Source of the DNA: Rhizobium sp. Root482
Lineage (GTDB): Bacteria; Pseudomonadota; Alphaproteobacteria; Rhizobiales; Rhizobiaceae
Direction of reading: 5' to 3'
DNA length: 64,000 nt
NCBI RefSeq assembly: GCF_001426565.1
Contig: NZ_LMFA01000002.1
Coordinates: 1-64,000, forward strand
Shown: positions 56,386 to 64,000 of the stretch, piece by piece
How the letters are laid out: every line of letters begins with the position of its first letter
Position numbering within the stretch: position 1 is the stretch's first letter
Notes under the pieces: model-generated
What the model was told of the DNA's origin: nothing
The model's input: only the letters and a program-made list of their open reading frames with translations
Databases searched by the model: none
Position numbers and translations under genes: made by a program

Positions 56386-57396
56386 TCAATGGCTCTCCAT
56401 TTCCTTGGCGGCGTTGCGGATGTTCCAGATCATGATCGGGATCACCAGAAGCATGATGACGACCGCGATCGCCGCACCGCGCCCGAAATCGCCGCCGCCC
56501 CTAAACATCCAGTCGAACATGAGATTGGCGAGGACCTGGCTTTGCCATTGGCCATTGGTCATGGCGAGCACGATATCGAAGACCTTGAGCACCAGAATGG
56601 TGATGGTGGTCCAGACCACGGCGATCGTGCCCCAGATCTGCGGGATCATGATCTTGAAGAAAATCTGGAAGCCGTTGGCGCCGTCGATGACCGCGGCCTC
56701 GACGGTTTCTTCCGGAATACCGCGCAGGGCCGCCGACAGAATGACCATGGCAAAGCCGGTCTGGATCCAGATCAGGATGACCATCAGGAAGAAATTGTTC
56801 CAGAAAGGCAGCGTCACCCAGGCTTCCGGCGTGCCACCGAACGCCACGACGATGGCGTTGAGCAGGCCGATCTGCTCCGTACCCTCGGCCCGGTAGTCAT
56901 AGATGAATTTCCAGATGACGGAGGCACCGACGAAGGAAATCGCCATCGGCATGAAAATCAGGGTCTTGGCGATATTTCCCCACCAGATACGGTCGGTCAG
57001 CGCCGCGATGACCAGGCCGAAAAAGGTGGCGGCGGCGGGCACGACGAGTAGCCAGAGGAAATTATTGTAGATCGACTGGCGGAATTCGCCGTCGTTGAAC
57101 ATCCATATGAAATTGCCCAGCCCGACGAAATTCTCTCCGGACTTGTCATGAAGGCTGAGCCAGACGGATTCGATGACCGGGTAGATAAGGTAGATGGTCA
57201 GCGAAAACAGCGCCGGCCCGAGAAAGAGCCACGGCCTCACCGCATTGGTGATGCGCAGGTTGCGCGAGGTAACAGGGCCGGTCAGGCCCTTGGAAGGGAA
57301 CAGCTTGTCGAGAACCCAGTTCGTCCCGAAAAAATAGGCCGCGCAGGCAAGAACCCCGGCGGCCATCGTGGCGATCGCGAACAACAACTGCTGCAT
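56386..57396 (-). CDS. aglF: Alpha-glucoside ABC transporter permease (AglF)
   Basis: The 336-residue permease has an N-terminal segment MQQLLFAIATMAAGVLACAA and eight or so membrane helices with the EAA loop VEAAVIDGANGFQIFFKIMI. It forms the channel with AglG in the inner membrane. A RIME-like palindromic element lies between it and aglE. Confidence 0.93.
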   Translation of the reverse strand: MQQLLFAIATMAAGVLACAAYFFGTNWVLDKLFPSKGLTGPVTSRNLRITNAVRPWLFLGPALFSLTIYLIYPVIESVWLSLHDKSGENFVGLGNFIWMFNDGEFRQSIYNNFLWLLVVPAAATFFGLVIAALTDRIWWGNIAKTLIFMPMAISFVGASVIWKFIYDYRAEGTEQIGLLNAIVVAFGGTPEAWVTLPFWNNFFLMVILIWIQTGFAMVILSAALRGIPEETVEAAVIDGANGFQIFFKIMIPQIWGTIAVVWTTITILVLKVFDIVLAMTNGQWQSQVLANLMFDWMFRGGGDFGRGAAIAVVIMLLVIPIMIWNIRNAAKEMESH

Positions 57397-57437
57397 GGCA
57401 TGTCCCCTCCCCGAGATTCTTTATTGCAGGAGAGTTT

Positions 57438-57570
57438 TACCCCCCTCTGTCAGCTTTGCTGACATCTCCCCCACAAGGGGGGAGATCGTTCTTTTTCCTT
57501 ATGCGCCCCAAAGCCGATAATAATCTCCCCCCTTGGGGGGGAGATGTCCCGATAGGGACAGAGGGGGGTA
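57438..57570. repeat. RIME-like palindromic intergenic element
   Basis: This 133-base element has a perfect 14-base outer inverted repeat (TACCCCCCTCTGTC at 57438-57451 and its complement at 57557-57570). Two inner palindromes are built on ATCTCCCCC...GGGGGAGAT. Composition and motifs resemble rhizobium-specific intergenic mosaic elements. It lies inside the agl operon between aglE and aglF and could fold in the mRNA, affecting expression of the permease relative to the binding protein. Confidence 0.85.
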
Positions 57571-57584
57571 GCCGCCTCGACATC

Positions 57585-58943
57585 TTACTTGATGGAATCC
57601 CAGGCTTTCTGGATATCGCCGGCGACATCAGCCGCAGACTTGCCACCGACATAATCGACCATGCCCGTCCAGAAGGCGCCAGCGCCGATCTTGCCGGGCA
57701 TGAGGTCGGAACCATCGAAGCGGAAGGTCGTGGCGTTCAAGAGGATTTCGCCCTGCTTCTTCATCGGACCGTTGGCATAGGCGTCCTTGTTGGCGCTTTT
57801 CAGCGGCGTCAGGAAGCTCGACTGCGCCATCCAGACTTCATGGGCGATGGGGGTTTCGAGAAATTCGATGAAGGCGCGTGCCGCCGGCGTGTCCTTGGTG
57901 ATCATGGCCAGCGTACCGGCGCCGAGCACCGGATTGCCGAGATCCGGCTTGTCCGCATAGGGCGGCATGTAGAAGAAATCCGCATCCTCGCCGACGACGG
58001 TGCCTTCCGGGAAGAAGGACGGAATGAACGACGCCTGGTGATGCAGGTAGCATTTCGGCGGCGAGGCGAAGAGGCCCTTGGGGCTATCGCGGAAATCGGC
58101 GGACGCGACGGCTGCCGCGCCACCATCGACATTCTTGTCGTTCTTGGCAAACCAGCCGAATTCGTCGATCGCGCCGATAACCGCCGGATCGTTGAACGGG
58201 ATTTCGTTGGTGACCCATTTGTCATAGGTTTCGGCAGGCTGCGTGCGCAGCATCATGTCTTCTACCCAGTCGGTCGCCGGCCAGCCGGTGGCGCCGCCGG
58301 AGCCAAGGCCGATGCACCAGGGCGTGCCGCCATCGGCAACGATCTGCTCGGTCAGGGCCTTGAGGTCTTCCATGGTCTTGGGAACTTCATAGCCGGAATC
58401 CTCAAAATTTTCCGGCACGTACCAGACCAGTGATTTCACGTCGATCTTGTAGGGGAAGGCATAGAGGTCCTTCTTGCCATCCTTGCCAGCATAGGTCGAA
58501 AGATCGACCCAGGACTGGCCGGCGGCGTAGTTTTCGAGAAGCCATTTCTTGGTCTCCTCGCCGAGCGGGGTCAGATGCCCCTTGGAAGCCAGATCGGCGA
58601 TCAGGCCGGGCTGCGGCAGGATGGCGACATCCGGCGGGCTTCCTGCCTGGGTGTCGATGACGATCTGCTGCTCGTAGTTCTCGGAGGACGAATATTTCAC
58701 ATCGATGCCGGTCGCCTCGCGGAAATAGTCGAGCATGCTTTGCGCCAGGGCTTCATCCTCGCCGCGCCAGGGGCCGAAGATGGTCAGGGTCTGGCCCTTC
58801 AGGTCATGCCCCTTCTTGAACTCCTCGAAGCTCGCCCAGTTGAATTTGGAATCCTCGCCGGGCTTGAATTTCAGCTCCGCGGCATTGGCAGCACCGGCGA
58901 TCAGCGCAAGTGTTGCAACTCCCAGCAAAAATGTTCTTTTCAC
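57585..58943 (-). CDS. aglE: Alpha-glucoside-binding periplasmic protein
   Basis: The start is GTG 58943, seven bases after GGAGG; the reading frame opens a signal peptide MKRTFLLGVATLALIAGAAN, cut after ANA. The 452-residue protein is a group 1 solute-binding protein (LTIFGPWRGEDEALAQSMLD, KWLLENYAAGQSW, GIGLGSGG-like CIGLGSGGATGWPATDWVED). It captures alpha-glucosides in the periplasm. It is first in aglEFGAK. Its promoter region contains an AAAGCGCTTT operator at 59011-59020. Confidence 0.93.
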   Translation of the reverse strand: MKRTFLLGVATLALIAGAANAAELKFKPGEDSKFNWASFEEFKKGHDLKGQTLTIFGPWRGEDEALAQSMLDYFREATGIDVKYSSSENYEQQIVIDTQAGSPPDVAILPQPGLIADLASKGHLTPLGEETKKWLLENYAAGQSWVDLSTYAGKDGKKDLYAFPYKIDVKSLVWYVPENFEDSGYEVPKTMEDLKALTEQIVADGGTPWCIGLGSGGATGWPATDWVEDMMLRTQPAETYDKWVTNEIPFNDPAVIGAIDEFGWFAKNDKNVDGGAAAVASADFRDSPKGLFASPPKCYLHHQASFIPSFFPEGTVVGEDADFFYMPPYADKPDLGNPVLGAGTLAMITKDTPAARAFIEFLETPIAHEVWMAQSSFLTPLKSANKDAYANGPMKKQGEILLNATTFRFDGSDLMPGKIGAGAFWTGMVDYVGGKSAADVAGDIQKAWDSIK

Positions 58944-59010
58944 GTCATTTCCTCCCAAGAAAGACCCGGCTCTTCACGTGGAGCCGACACAGCAGACAGC
59001 ACCAAAATCC

Positions 59011-59020
59011 AAAGCGCTTT
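59011..59020. promoter_or_regulatory. AglR-type operator upstream of aglE
   Basis: AAAGCGCTTT is a perfect palindrome with a central CG, as in LacI/GalR-family operators. It lies about 68 bases upstream of the aglE start. A second copy is 201 bases away beside aglR. Confidence 0.7.
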
Positions 59021-59211
59021 CATTGCGTCAACAAATCATCTCGCCGGGCAGGGAGTCAAGTGCTTTTGGACGAGCGGTGAAAACAGCGACCCCATGCAAT
59101 GCAGCAAAGGTTTGCACTGCAATGGAGCCGAATTTTCTGGTTGCCGCTGGTAGCCGATGCTACAAAAATCTCCGCGCCTTGAGAATAAAGGGAAAAATCC
59201 GACAGGAAATC

Positions 59212-59221
59212 AAAGCGCTTT
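59212..59221. promoter_or_regulatory. AglR-type operator at the aglR start
   Basis: A second perfect AAAGCGCTTT (extended to CAAAGCGCTTTG) lies 17 bases before the aglR start codon, where a bound repressor would block aglR transcription or early elongation. This indicates autoregulation. Confidence 0.7.
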
Positions 59222-59238
59222 GGGAGATCGCGCCGATC

Positions 59239-60270
59239 ATGAACATGAATCTGAAGCAGTTGGCAGCGATGCTTGGCCTGTCGCAAACGACGGTCAGCCG
59301 GGCGCTCAACGGCTATCCCGAAGTCAATGCCGAAACGCGCGAGCGCGTGCTGGCCGCCGTGAAGGCAACCGGATACAGGCCCAACCGGGCCGCGCAGAGA
59401 CTGGCGACGGGCCGAGCCGGGTCGATCGGCCTCGTCATGCCGGTGGCACCCGGAATCGATTCCGACGTGCATTTCGGCGAGTTCCTGGCCGGACTGGGAG
59501 AGGAAGCCGTCCGTCACGATTTCCATTTCGTCATCAATCCGAGCGCCCCGGACGAGGAGGAGGCAACCTTCAAGCGGCTGGCGGCAAGCGGCAATGTGGA
59601 TGCCCTGTTCCTTGCCTATGTGCGCGCCGGTGACCCACGGATCACCATGCTGAAATCCCTCTCGATTCCCTTTGTTGTCCATGGCCGGGCAGTCGACCAG
59701 CCGGAGGACTATCCCTTCCTCGATATCGACAACACCGCCGCCTTCCATGGCGCGACGCGGTTGCTCATTCAGCTTGGACACCGGCGGATCGCGTTCATCA
59801 ACGGGCCGCCCGACCTGACATTCGCCATGCGGCGGCTGAAGGGAATGCGGCGCGCGATGGAGGAACACGGCCTGCCGGTTGACCAGGATCTTATCCAGCA
59901 CGCATTTATGACCGACGAACACGGCCACCGCGCCATGCAGCGCTTTCTGGCGCGGGACCGACCGCCGACAGCCGTGCTCTGCTCCTCGACGGTGATCGCG
60001 CTCGGCGCCGTCCGGGCGATCAACATGGCGGGGCTGCGGCTGGGGGTCGATATTTCACTGATCGCCCATGACGACGTGCTGCCGATGCTGAAACCGGAGA
60101 ATTTCAGCGTGCCGCTGACGACGACGCGCTCGTCGTTGAGGGCCGCCGGCTCAAGGATCGCCGCCCGGTTGATTTCGCGCATCCTGAAGAACGGCGAGCA
60201 GCCGGACCAGGAATTATGGCAAACCGAACTGATCGTCCGTGCCTCCACGGGGCCAGCGCCGAAACCTTGA
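59239..60270 (+). CDS. aglR: LacI-family repressor of alpha-glucoside genes
   Basis: ATG 59239 gives 343 residues beginning MNMNLKQLAAMLGLSQTTVS; the frame is open upstream but lacks a start signal. The N-terminal LacI helix-turn-helix and hinge (RVLAAVKATGYRPNRAAQRL) precede a periplasmic-binding-like sensor domain (DFHFVINPSAPDEEEATF, RPPTAVLCSSTVIALGAVRA). It is divergent from aglE, with identical operators near both starts. Ligand is presumably an alpha-glucoside or glucose, by inference from the locus. Confidence 0.92.
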   Translation: MNMNLKQLAAMLGLSQTTVSRALNGYPEVNAETRERVLAAVKATGYRPNRAAQRLATGRAGSIGLVMPVAPGIDSDVHFGEFLAGLGEEAVRHDFHFVINPSAPDEEEATFKRLAASGNVDALFLAYVRAGDPRITMLKSLSIPFVVHGRAVDQPEDYPFLDIDNTAAFHGATRLLIQLGHRRIAFINGPPDLTFAMRRLKGMRRAMEEHGLPVDQDLIQHAFMTDEHGHRAMQRFLARDRPPTAVLCSSTVIALGAVRAINMAGLRLGVDISLIAHDDVLPMLKPENFSVPLTTTRSSLRAAGSRIAARLISRILKNGEQPDQELWQTELIVRASTGPAPKP

Positions 60271-60287
60271 GGTCGTCCTTACTGCGA

Positions 60288-61187
60288 TCAGAAAGACGGC
60301 GCCTGCCTGCCGGCCTTGCGATAGGCGGCAATGACCGTATTGGCCATCAGCATGGCAATGGTCATCGGGCCGACGCCGCCGGGAACAGGGGTGATGACGC
60401 CCGCCACGGCGGCGCATTCCTTGAAGGCGACATCGCCGACCAGGCGGGACTTGCCCTCCCCTTTCTCCGGCGCATCGATGCGGTTGATGCCGACATCGAT
60501 CACCGTCGCGCCCGGCTTGACCCAATCGGCGTTCACCATTTCGGGGCGGCCGACGGCAGCCACCAGGATATCGGCGCCGCGGCAGACTTCGGCGAGGTTC
60601 CTCGTGCGCGAATGCGCGACGGTCACCGTGGCATTGGCAGCCAGCAGCAGGGCGGCCATCGGCTTGCCGAACAGATTGGAACGGCCGATGACGACGGCGT
60701 TCAGCCCCGACAGGTCCGCGCCATGGGTCTGCCGGACGAAGACCATGGCACCGGCCGGGGTGCAGGAAACCAGGCCGCCGTCGAGATCGCCGGTCGCCAG
60801 CTTGCCGGCATTGACCACATGCAGTCCATCGACGTCCTTTTCCGGCAGGATGGACTGGATGATCGGCTCGGAACGGAGCGGCTTCGGCAGAGGCAGTTGC
60901 ACGAGGATGCCATGCAGGCTTTCATCTTCGTTGAGCGATTGAACGAGTGCAGCAAGGTCTTCCTGCGTCGTCTGTTCGGGCAGCGTGTGCTGCACGGAGG
61001 TGAAGCCGCATTCCTTTGCCATCCTGCTTTTCGAGGAGACATAGGCATGGCTTGCGGGATCATCACCGACGATAACGACCGCAAGGCCGGGCTTGACCCC
61101 GGTCTCATCCTTCAAAACCTGCGACGCCGTCTTTACGGCATCGATCACCGAAGACGCCACCTGCTTGCCATCAATCACCGTCGCCAC
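60288..61187 (-). CDS. folD: Methylene-tetrahydrofolate dehydrogenase / cyclohydrolase
   Basis: The 299-residue enzyme has [32 protein letters not shown] with the catalytic region, [10 protein letters not shown], and the NADP segment [20 protein letters not shown]. It interconverts 5,10-methylene- and 10-formyl-tetrahydrofolate. It converges with aglR, 17 bases apart. Length is typical of the family. Confidence 0.97.
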   Translation of the reverse strand: MATVIDGKQVASSVIDAVKTASQVLKDETGVKPGLAVVIVGDDPASHAYVSSKSRMAKECGFTSVQHTLPEQTTQEDLAALVQSLNEDESLHGILVQLPLPKPLRSEPIIQSILPEKDVDGLHVVNAGKLATGDLDGGLVSCTPAGAMVFVRQTHGADLSGLNAVVIGRSNLFGKPMAALLLAANATVTVAHSRTRNLAEVCRGADILVAAVGRPEMVNADWVKPGATVIDVGINRIDAPEKGEGKSRLVGDVAFKECAAVAGVITPVPGGVGPMTIAMLMANTVIAAYRKAGRQAPSF

Positions 61188-61380
61188 GACATTCTCCCAG
61201 ATTCTCTTTGGTTCGCTTCAGTTTAGTTCTGGCGAAAAATCTCGTTGGCCTCAATGCGTCCTCTGCTGTTCCGATCGAATTAATTCACATTCGTGGGCGG
61301 ACGCAGCCGCCGGCCGCCGGTCAAGCCGGTTCCACGGGGAAACACATATTGAGGGGGAGTGATAGACGCTGACCGATGGA

Positions 61381-62196
61381 TTAGCGTGACCGGGGGCCCG
61401 ACCGACGGCTGACGGTCAGTTGTTCGTTTCCGCGCCCGGCCAGCTTGTACCGGAGAATATTATAGATGAACAGCGGATTCCCGAGCAGGTAGCGACGCCA
61501 TAGGCGACGGGGCTCGAGGATCAGCCGATGCAGCCATTCCAGCCGCAGGCGCCGGACGGCTGCCGATGCGCGCGGCACTTCCTCCGCCATGAAATCGAAC
61601 AGGGCGCCGACGCTGATCACCAGCCGGGCATGGCCGGGACCGACATGCCGGTCGATCCATTTTTCCTGCTTCGGGCTGCCCATCGCAACCAGCAGGATAT
61701 CGGGCTTCAACGCGCGGACACGCGCCATTACCTCATCGGACCGCTCCATGTCGAAATAACCGTCGGCGACCGGGATGAATTCGTGCCAGGGTGCATGTTT
61801 GCGAAAATTCTCCGCCGCCCGCTCCAGTATCTTTGGATGAGAGCCGATCATCGCCACGCGCCTTGGCGTCGTCATGTAGGTCATCAGGGCCGGCACGAAA
61901 TCGGTCCCGTTCAGGTTGGCCGGAAAGGCCTTTCCATGAAAAAGCCAGGAGGCGATATCGATGCCATGGCCATCGGGAAGAACGAGATGGCGATTGAGGA
62001 CGTCGCGATAGTCGTCATCCTTCATCATCAGGTTGGCATTATTGGCGTTGAGGAACGAGATGACGGTCTGCCCGATCGGCAGCGAGGCGACTTCGTCAGC
62101 AAAAATGAAGGCATCCGCCCAGCCGAAATCACAGACCGGCAGGCCGAGGATCATCCGTTGCGATGCGCTGATCGGATTTCCGGGAGCGAAATTCAT
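61381..62196 (-). CDS. WecG/TagA/CpsF-family glycosyltransferase
   Basis: The start is ATG 62196 (MNFAPGNPISASQRMILGLP), giving 271 residues. It has FLNANNANLMMKDDDYRDVL, LPDGHGIDIASWLFHGKA and VAMGSPKQEKWIDRHVG, the signatures of the WecG/TagA family. Such enzymes transfer N-acetylmannosamine-type sugars to lipid carriers for surface polysaccharides. It is monocistronic in the window. Confidence 0.9.
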   Translation of the reverse strand: MNFAPGNPISASQRMILGLPVCDFGWADAFIFADEVASLPIGQTVISFLNANNANLMMKDDDYRDVLNRHLVLPDGHGIDIASWLFHGKAFPANLNGTDFVPALMTYMTTPRRVAMIGSHPKILERAAENFRKHAPWHEFIPVADGYFDMERSDEVMARVRALKPDILLVAMGSPKQEKWIDRHVGPGHARLVISVGALFDFMAEEVPRASAAVRRLRLEWLHRLILEPRRLWRRYLLGNPLFIYNILRYKLAGRGNEQLTVSRRSGPRSR

Positions 62197-62617
62197 TGCT
62201 GCGCGCCTCCCCGCCGGACAGGATATCCGGGAGAGCGGGAGAGCACGGCGCAAGCGTCACCGGCAGAAACATGACAAGCAAGGGCACGACCCGGCAACGG
62301 GCCTGCCATCGGCAAGAATTGGAGAAGCAGAAACATGCCGCCACACAAGGATCGAGAACAGTTGGGCGGACTGTAGCAACATGACGTGAAATGGAGCTTA
62401 AACCATTCATTCAAAAGCAAATTCGGAAATTAAGATTTCGTTCGTAATGACCGTTTTTCAGTGTGCTTTACGGGAGTTGGCGATGGCCCGGACCCGTGAC
62501 TGGAGCCAGGGGGAAGCATGGCCCGTGTCGTTTCGGCACATATCGGGATCGGCCAAACGCCCTGTCGCGGGCCATTGCGGCAGCAGGCCAGCCGTTGCGA
62601 CGCATCGGGCGCCCGCG
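62197..62617. promoter_or_regulatory. Intergenic region upstream of the glycosyltransferase
   Basis: This 421-base region is AT-rich around 62395-62450 and lies between the glycosyltransferase start and the flagellar-like gene stop. Frames within it have unnatural composition, so I assign no gene. The glycosyltransferase promoter presumably lies here. No clear terminator is seen. Confidence 0.4.
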
Positions 62618-63181
62618 TCACTGCGTGGATTCGGCAATCGCCCCCGCCGGAATCCTGTCCTTGGCCGAGACGCCGTTCTTGTCCACGATCGGCACAGGTC
62701 TGCGCGGCTTCTCGTTTGCCGAATTGGCGATGCGGGCAACGTCGGCCTTGGTGAGATATTCCAGCTGTTCGACGAGCACTTCATAGATCACTTCGTCGTG
62801 AAGCTGCTTGTTCAGGCCTTCGCGGATGACCGTCTTGAAATGGGTGAGGTCGAAATTGGTGGTATCGGCGATATTGATGAGCTTCTGGCCGACGAGAATA
62901 TCGAACAGCGCATTCGTCACCGCTTCCTTGAGCGGCACTTCGATGTGCTTCACTTTGGCCTTATCGACGGAGAAAGACAATTTGGTCAGGAAATAACCCT
63001 GCACCGCGCCATCGGTGATCACCGGTACCGTGACCGGTTCGCCCTGAACATATTCCCGCGAAGCGCGGCGCTGCGCCTCCGCGTCCGTTTCCACCGGTGC
63101 CGATGCGTGCTGGATCGAAAAATAGACGGATCCGAGCGATACTGCGCAGATCCACACACCGGTGAGAACGAGCTTCAGCAT
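62618..63181 (-). CDS. Hypothetical membrane-anchored protein of a flagellar-like cluster
   Basis: Start ATG 63181 overlaps the stop of the preceding gene (TGATG). The 187-residue product has an N-terminal hydrophobic anchor (MLKLVLTGVWICAVSLGSVY) and a soluble domain (YFLTKLSFSVDKAKVKHIEV, LFDILVGQKLINIADTTNFD) that recalls FliL-like periplasmic proteins. The overlap and neighbours support a flagellar role. Not proven. Confidence 0.65.
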   Translation of the reverse strand: MLKLVLTGVWICAVSLGSVYFSIQHASAPVETDAEAQRRASREYVQGEPVTVPVITDGAVQGYFLTKLSFSVDKAKVKHIEVPLKEAVTNALFDILVGQKLINIADTTNFDLTHFKTVIREGLNKQLHDEVIYEVLVEQLEYLTKADVARIANSANEKPRRPVPIVDKNGVSAKDRIPAGAIAESTQ

Positions 63182-63552
63182 CAGAAGTCGCCGTAGCGGA
63201 ACTGCTGCTCGGAATAGATGCCGTCGGCATCGGCGTCCTGCACGGCTGTCTTGAGAAGATCGACGACCGAGCGGCAGGCTTCCATATGTGCATGCACCTT
63301 CTGGGAATTCGTCATCAGCTTGGATTTGATATGCTGGGTCTGGGAGACGAATGACGAAGAAATCTCGTTCGGCGCGGCATCGCGATGCAACATGGTCAGT
63401 TCGTAGAGGCAACGGCTCTTGCGGGCGTTCGAGGTTTTAAGGTCGAACGCCGGATCATTGCCGATCCGGGCATTCTCGTTGTCGAGGATCATTTCGAGAC
63501 GGCCCAGCACGTTCTGGATACGCACGTCGCTCGATGCAGCAGCTTCCATCAT
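63181..63552 (-). CDS. FlgN-like flagellar chaperone candidate
   Basis: This 123-residue helical protein begins MMEAAASSDVRIQNVLGRLE and contains ILDNENARIGNDPAFDLKTS and QTQHIKSKLMTNSQKVHAHM. It lies between the rod-binding gene and the membrane-anchored gene, the place where rhizobial FlgN-like export chaperones are found. The assignment rests on context and helical composition rather than on a strong motif. Confidence 0.55.
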   Translation of the reverse strand: MMEAAASSDVRIQNVLGRLEMILDNENARIGNDPAFDLKTSNARKSRCLYELTMLHRDAAPNEISSSFVSQTQHIKSKLMTNSQKVHAHMEACRSVVDLLKTAVQDADADGIYSEQQFRYGDF

Positions 63553-63649
63553 TTCGCTCCCTTTGGCGCACGCGGCACGAAGGTTCTCCTTAACGTGAGC
63601 CGGTGCGCGGAATAGTGTCTGTAAGGCTCGGGCTGTTTGCAGCTACAGC

Positions 63650-64000
63650 CTAGGCCTGATCCCTGTCGTCGTCGGTTTTAAAGAAACTATCGATGGCCTT
63701 GCGCTCATATTCCTGCACCATGCTCAGGGCGACATTGTTGTCGTTGCCGTCGAGCGAGGCGTTGACCCGGTCTGGACCGTCCGAGCCGACGATGCGGTCG
63801 GTGACCATGCTTTCGGCGATGCCGACGCCATTGCCCTTGGCCATGACATTGCCGATCTGCTCGGCCATCATGCTTTTCCAGATGTCGCCGGACGTGCCCT
63901 TGCCGTAGACTTCCTCGCTTTCGGTGGGCAGCATCGATTTCACGAAATTCTGCAGCACCATCGCTTCGAACTTGCGGTAGGTTTCCGGAATCTGCTTGGC
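63650..64000 (-). CDS. Flagellar rod-binding protein (FlgJ/CheL type), 5' end cut by window edge
   Basis: The frame is open to the right edge and beyond (AKQIPETYRKFEAMVLQNFV). It carries the rod-binding signature: KFEAMVLQNFVKSMLPTESE, SGDIWKSMMAEQIGNVMAKG and GVGIAESMVTDRI. This domain helps assemble the flagellar rod in the periplasm. The muramidase domain of enterobacterial FlgJ is absent at the C-terminus, as in alphaproteobacterial members. It leads the minus-strand flagellar-like cluster. Confidence 0.8.
   Translation of the reverse strand, partial: AKQIPETYRKFEAMVLQNFVKSMLPTESEEVYGKGTSGDIWKSMMAEQIGNVMAKGNGVGIAESMVTDRIVGSDGPDRVNASLDGNDNNVALSMVQEYERKAIDSFFKTDDDRDQA

Overview
The window looks like chromosomal DNA of a Rhizobiaceae bacterium (Rhizobium / Agrobacterium / Sinorhizobium type). 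The evidence is the right-hand gene content: a phasin, a CbrA-like PAS histidine kinase, acetoacetyl-CoA synthetase, potFGHI, aceA with an ScfR/RamB-type regulator, zwf-pgl-edd, the aglREFGAK alpha-glucoside locus, folD, and a RIME-like palindromic element. Protein families are assigned from motifs read by eye; no database search was possible.

The window has two parts. Positions 1 to about 23.7 kb form an accessory island of lower GC that stops at the 3' end of a tRNA-His(GTG) gene (23736-23812, minus strand). Its left end and its integrase are not in the window. It carries several probable anti-phage or conflict modules: a PHP plus SMC-like (TrlF-type) ATPase; a HEPN/AbiU2-like protein; an unrecognised two-gene zinc-ribbon unit; a minus-strand operon of an MmeI-like DNA methyltransferase without a visible nuclease, an SF2 helicase, a GIY-YIG nuclease and a small protein; a divergent TIR protein with a coiled coil; a membrane-anchored pentapeptide-repeat protein; a PIN-domain protein; and a small DUF1917-like protein. 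Between 17.1 and 21.6 kb lie small cargo genes of unknown function, mostly minus strand in overlapping pairs. Broken genes (a DNA ligase D remnant fused to another ORF, and a stop-interrupted small secreted ORF) fit repeated recombination.

From 23.9 to 64 kb the DNA is high-GC core chromosome. 24-31 kb: PHB-granule phasin, cell-cycle kinase CbrA, acetoacetyl-CoA synthetase. 31-35 kb: polyamine ABC transporter, which pairs logically with the PuuA-like and PuuB-like polyamine-catabolic genes at 44.4-47.2 kb. 35-39 kb: glyoxylate entry (aceA) with its divergent regulator. 39-44 kb: a LysR regulator, a chemotaxis receptor and an HI0933-type flavoprotein. 47.2-51.4 kb: an Entner-Doudoroff operon (zwf-pgl-edd) that can consume the glucose released by the alpha-glucoside system at 52.4-60.3 kb. 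The right edge holds folD, a WecG/TagA glycosyltransferase, and three minus-strand genes that look flagellar, the last one cut by the window end.

The best candidate for an undescribed system is the four-gene operon at 7.9-14.5 kb. A helical motif is shared by the helicase C-terminus and the GIY-YIG N-terminus, and a 12-residue acidic motif is duplicated in the nuclease. Both suggest a complex in which cleavage is supplied in trans to an MmeI-like methylase.
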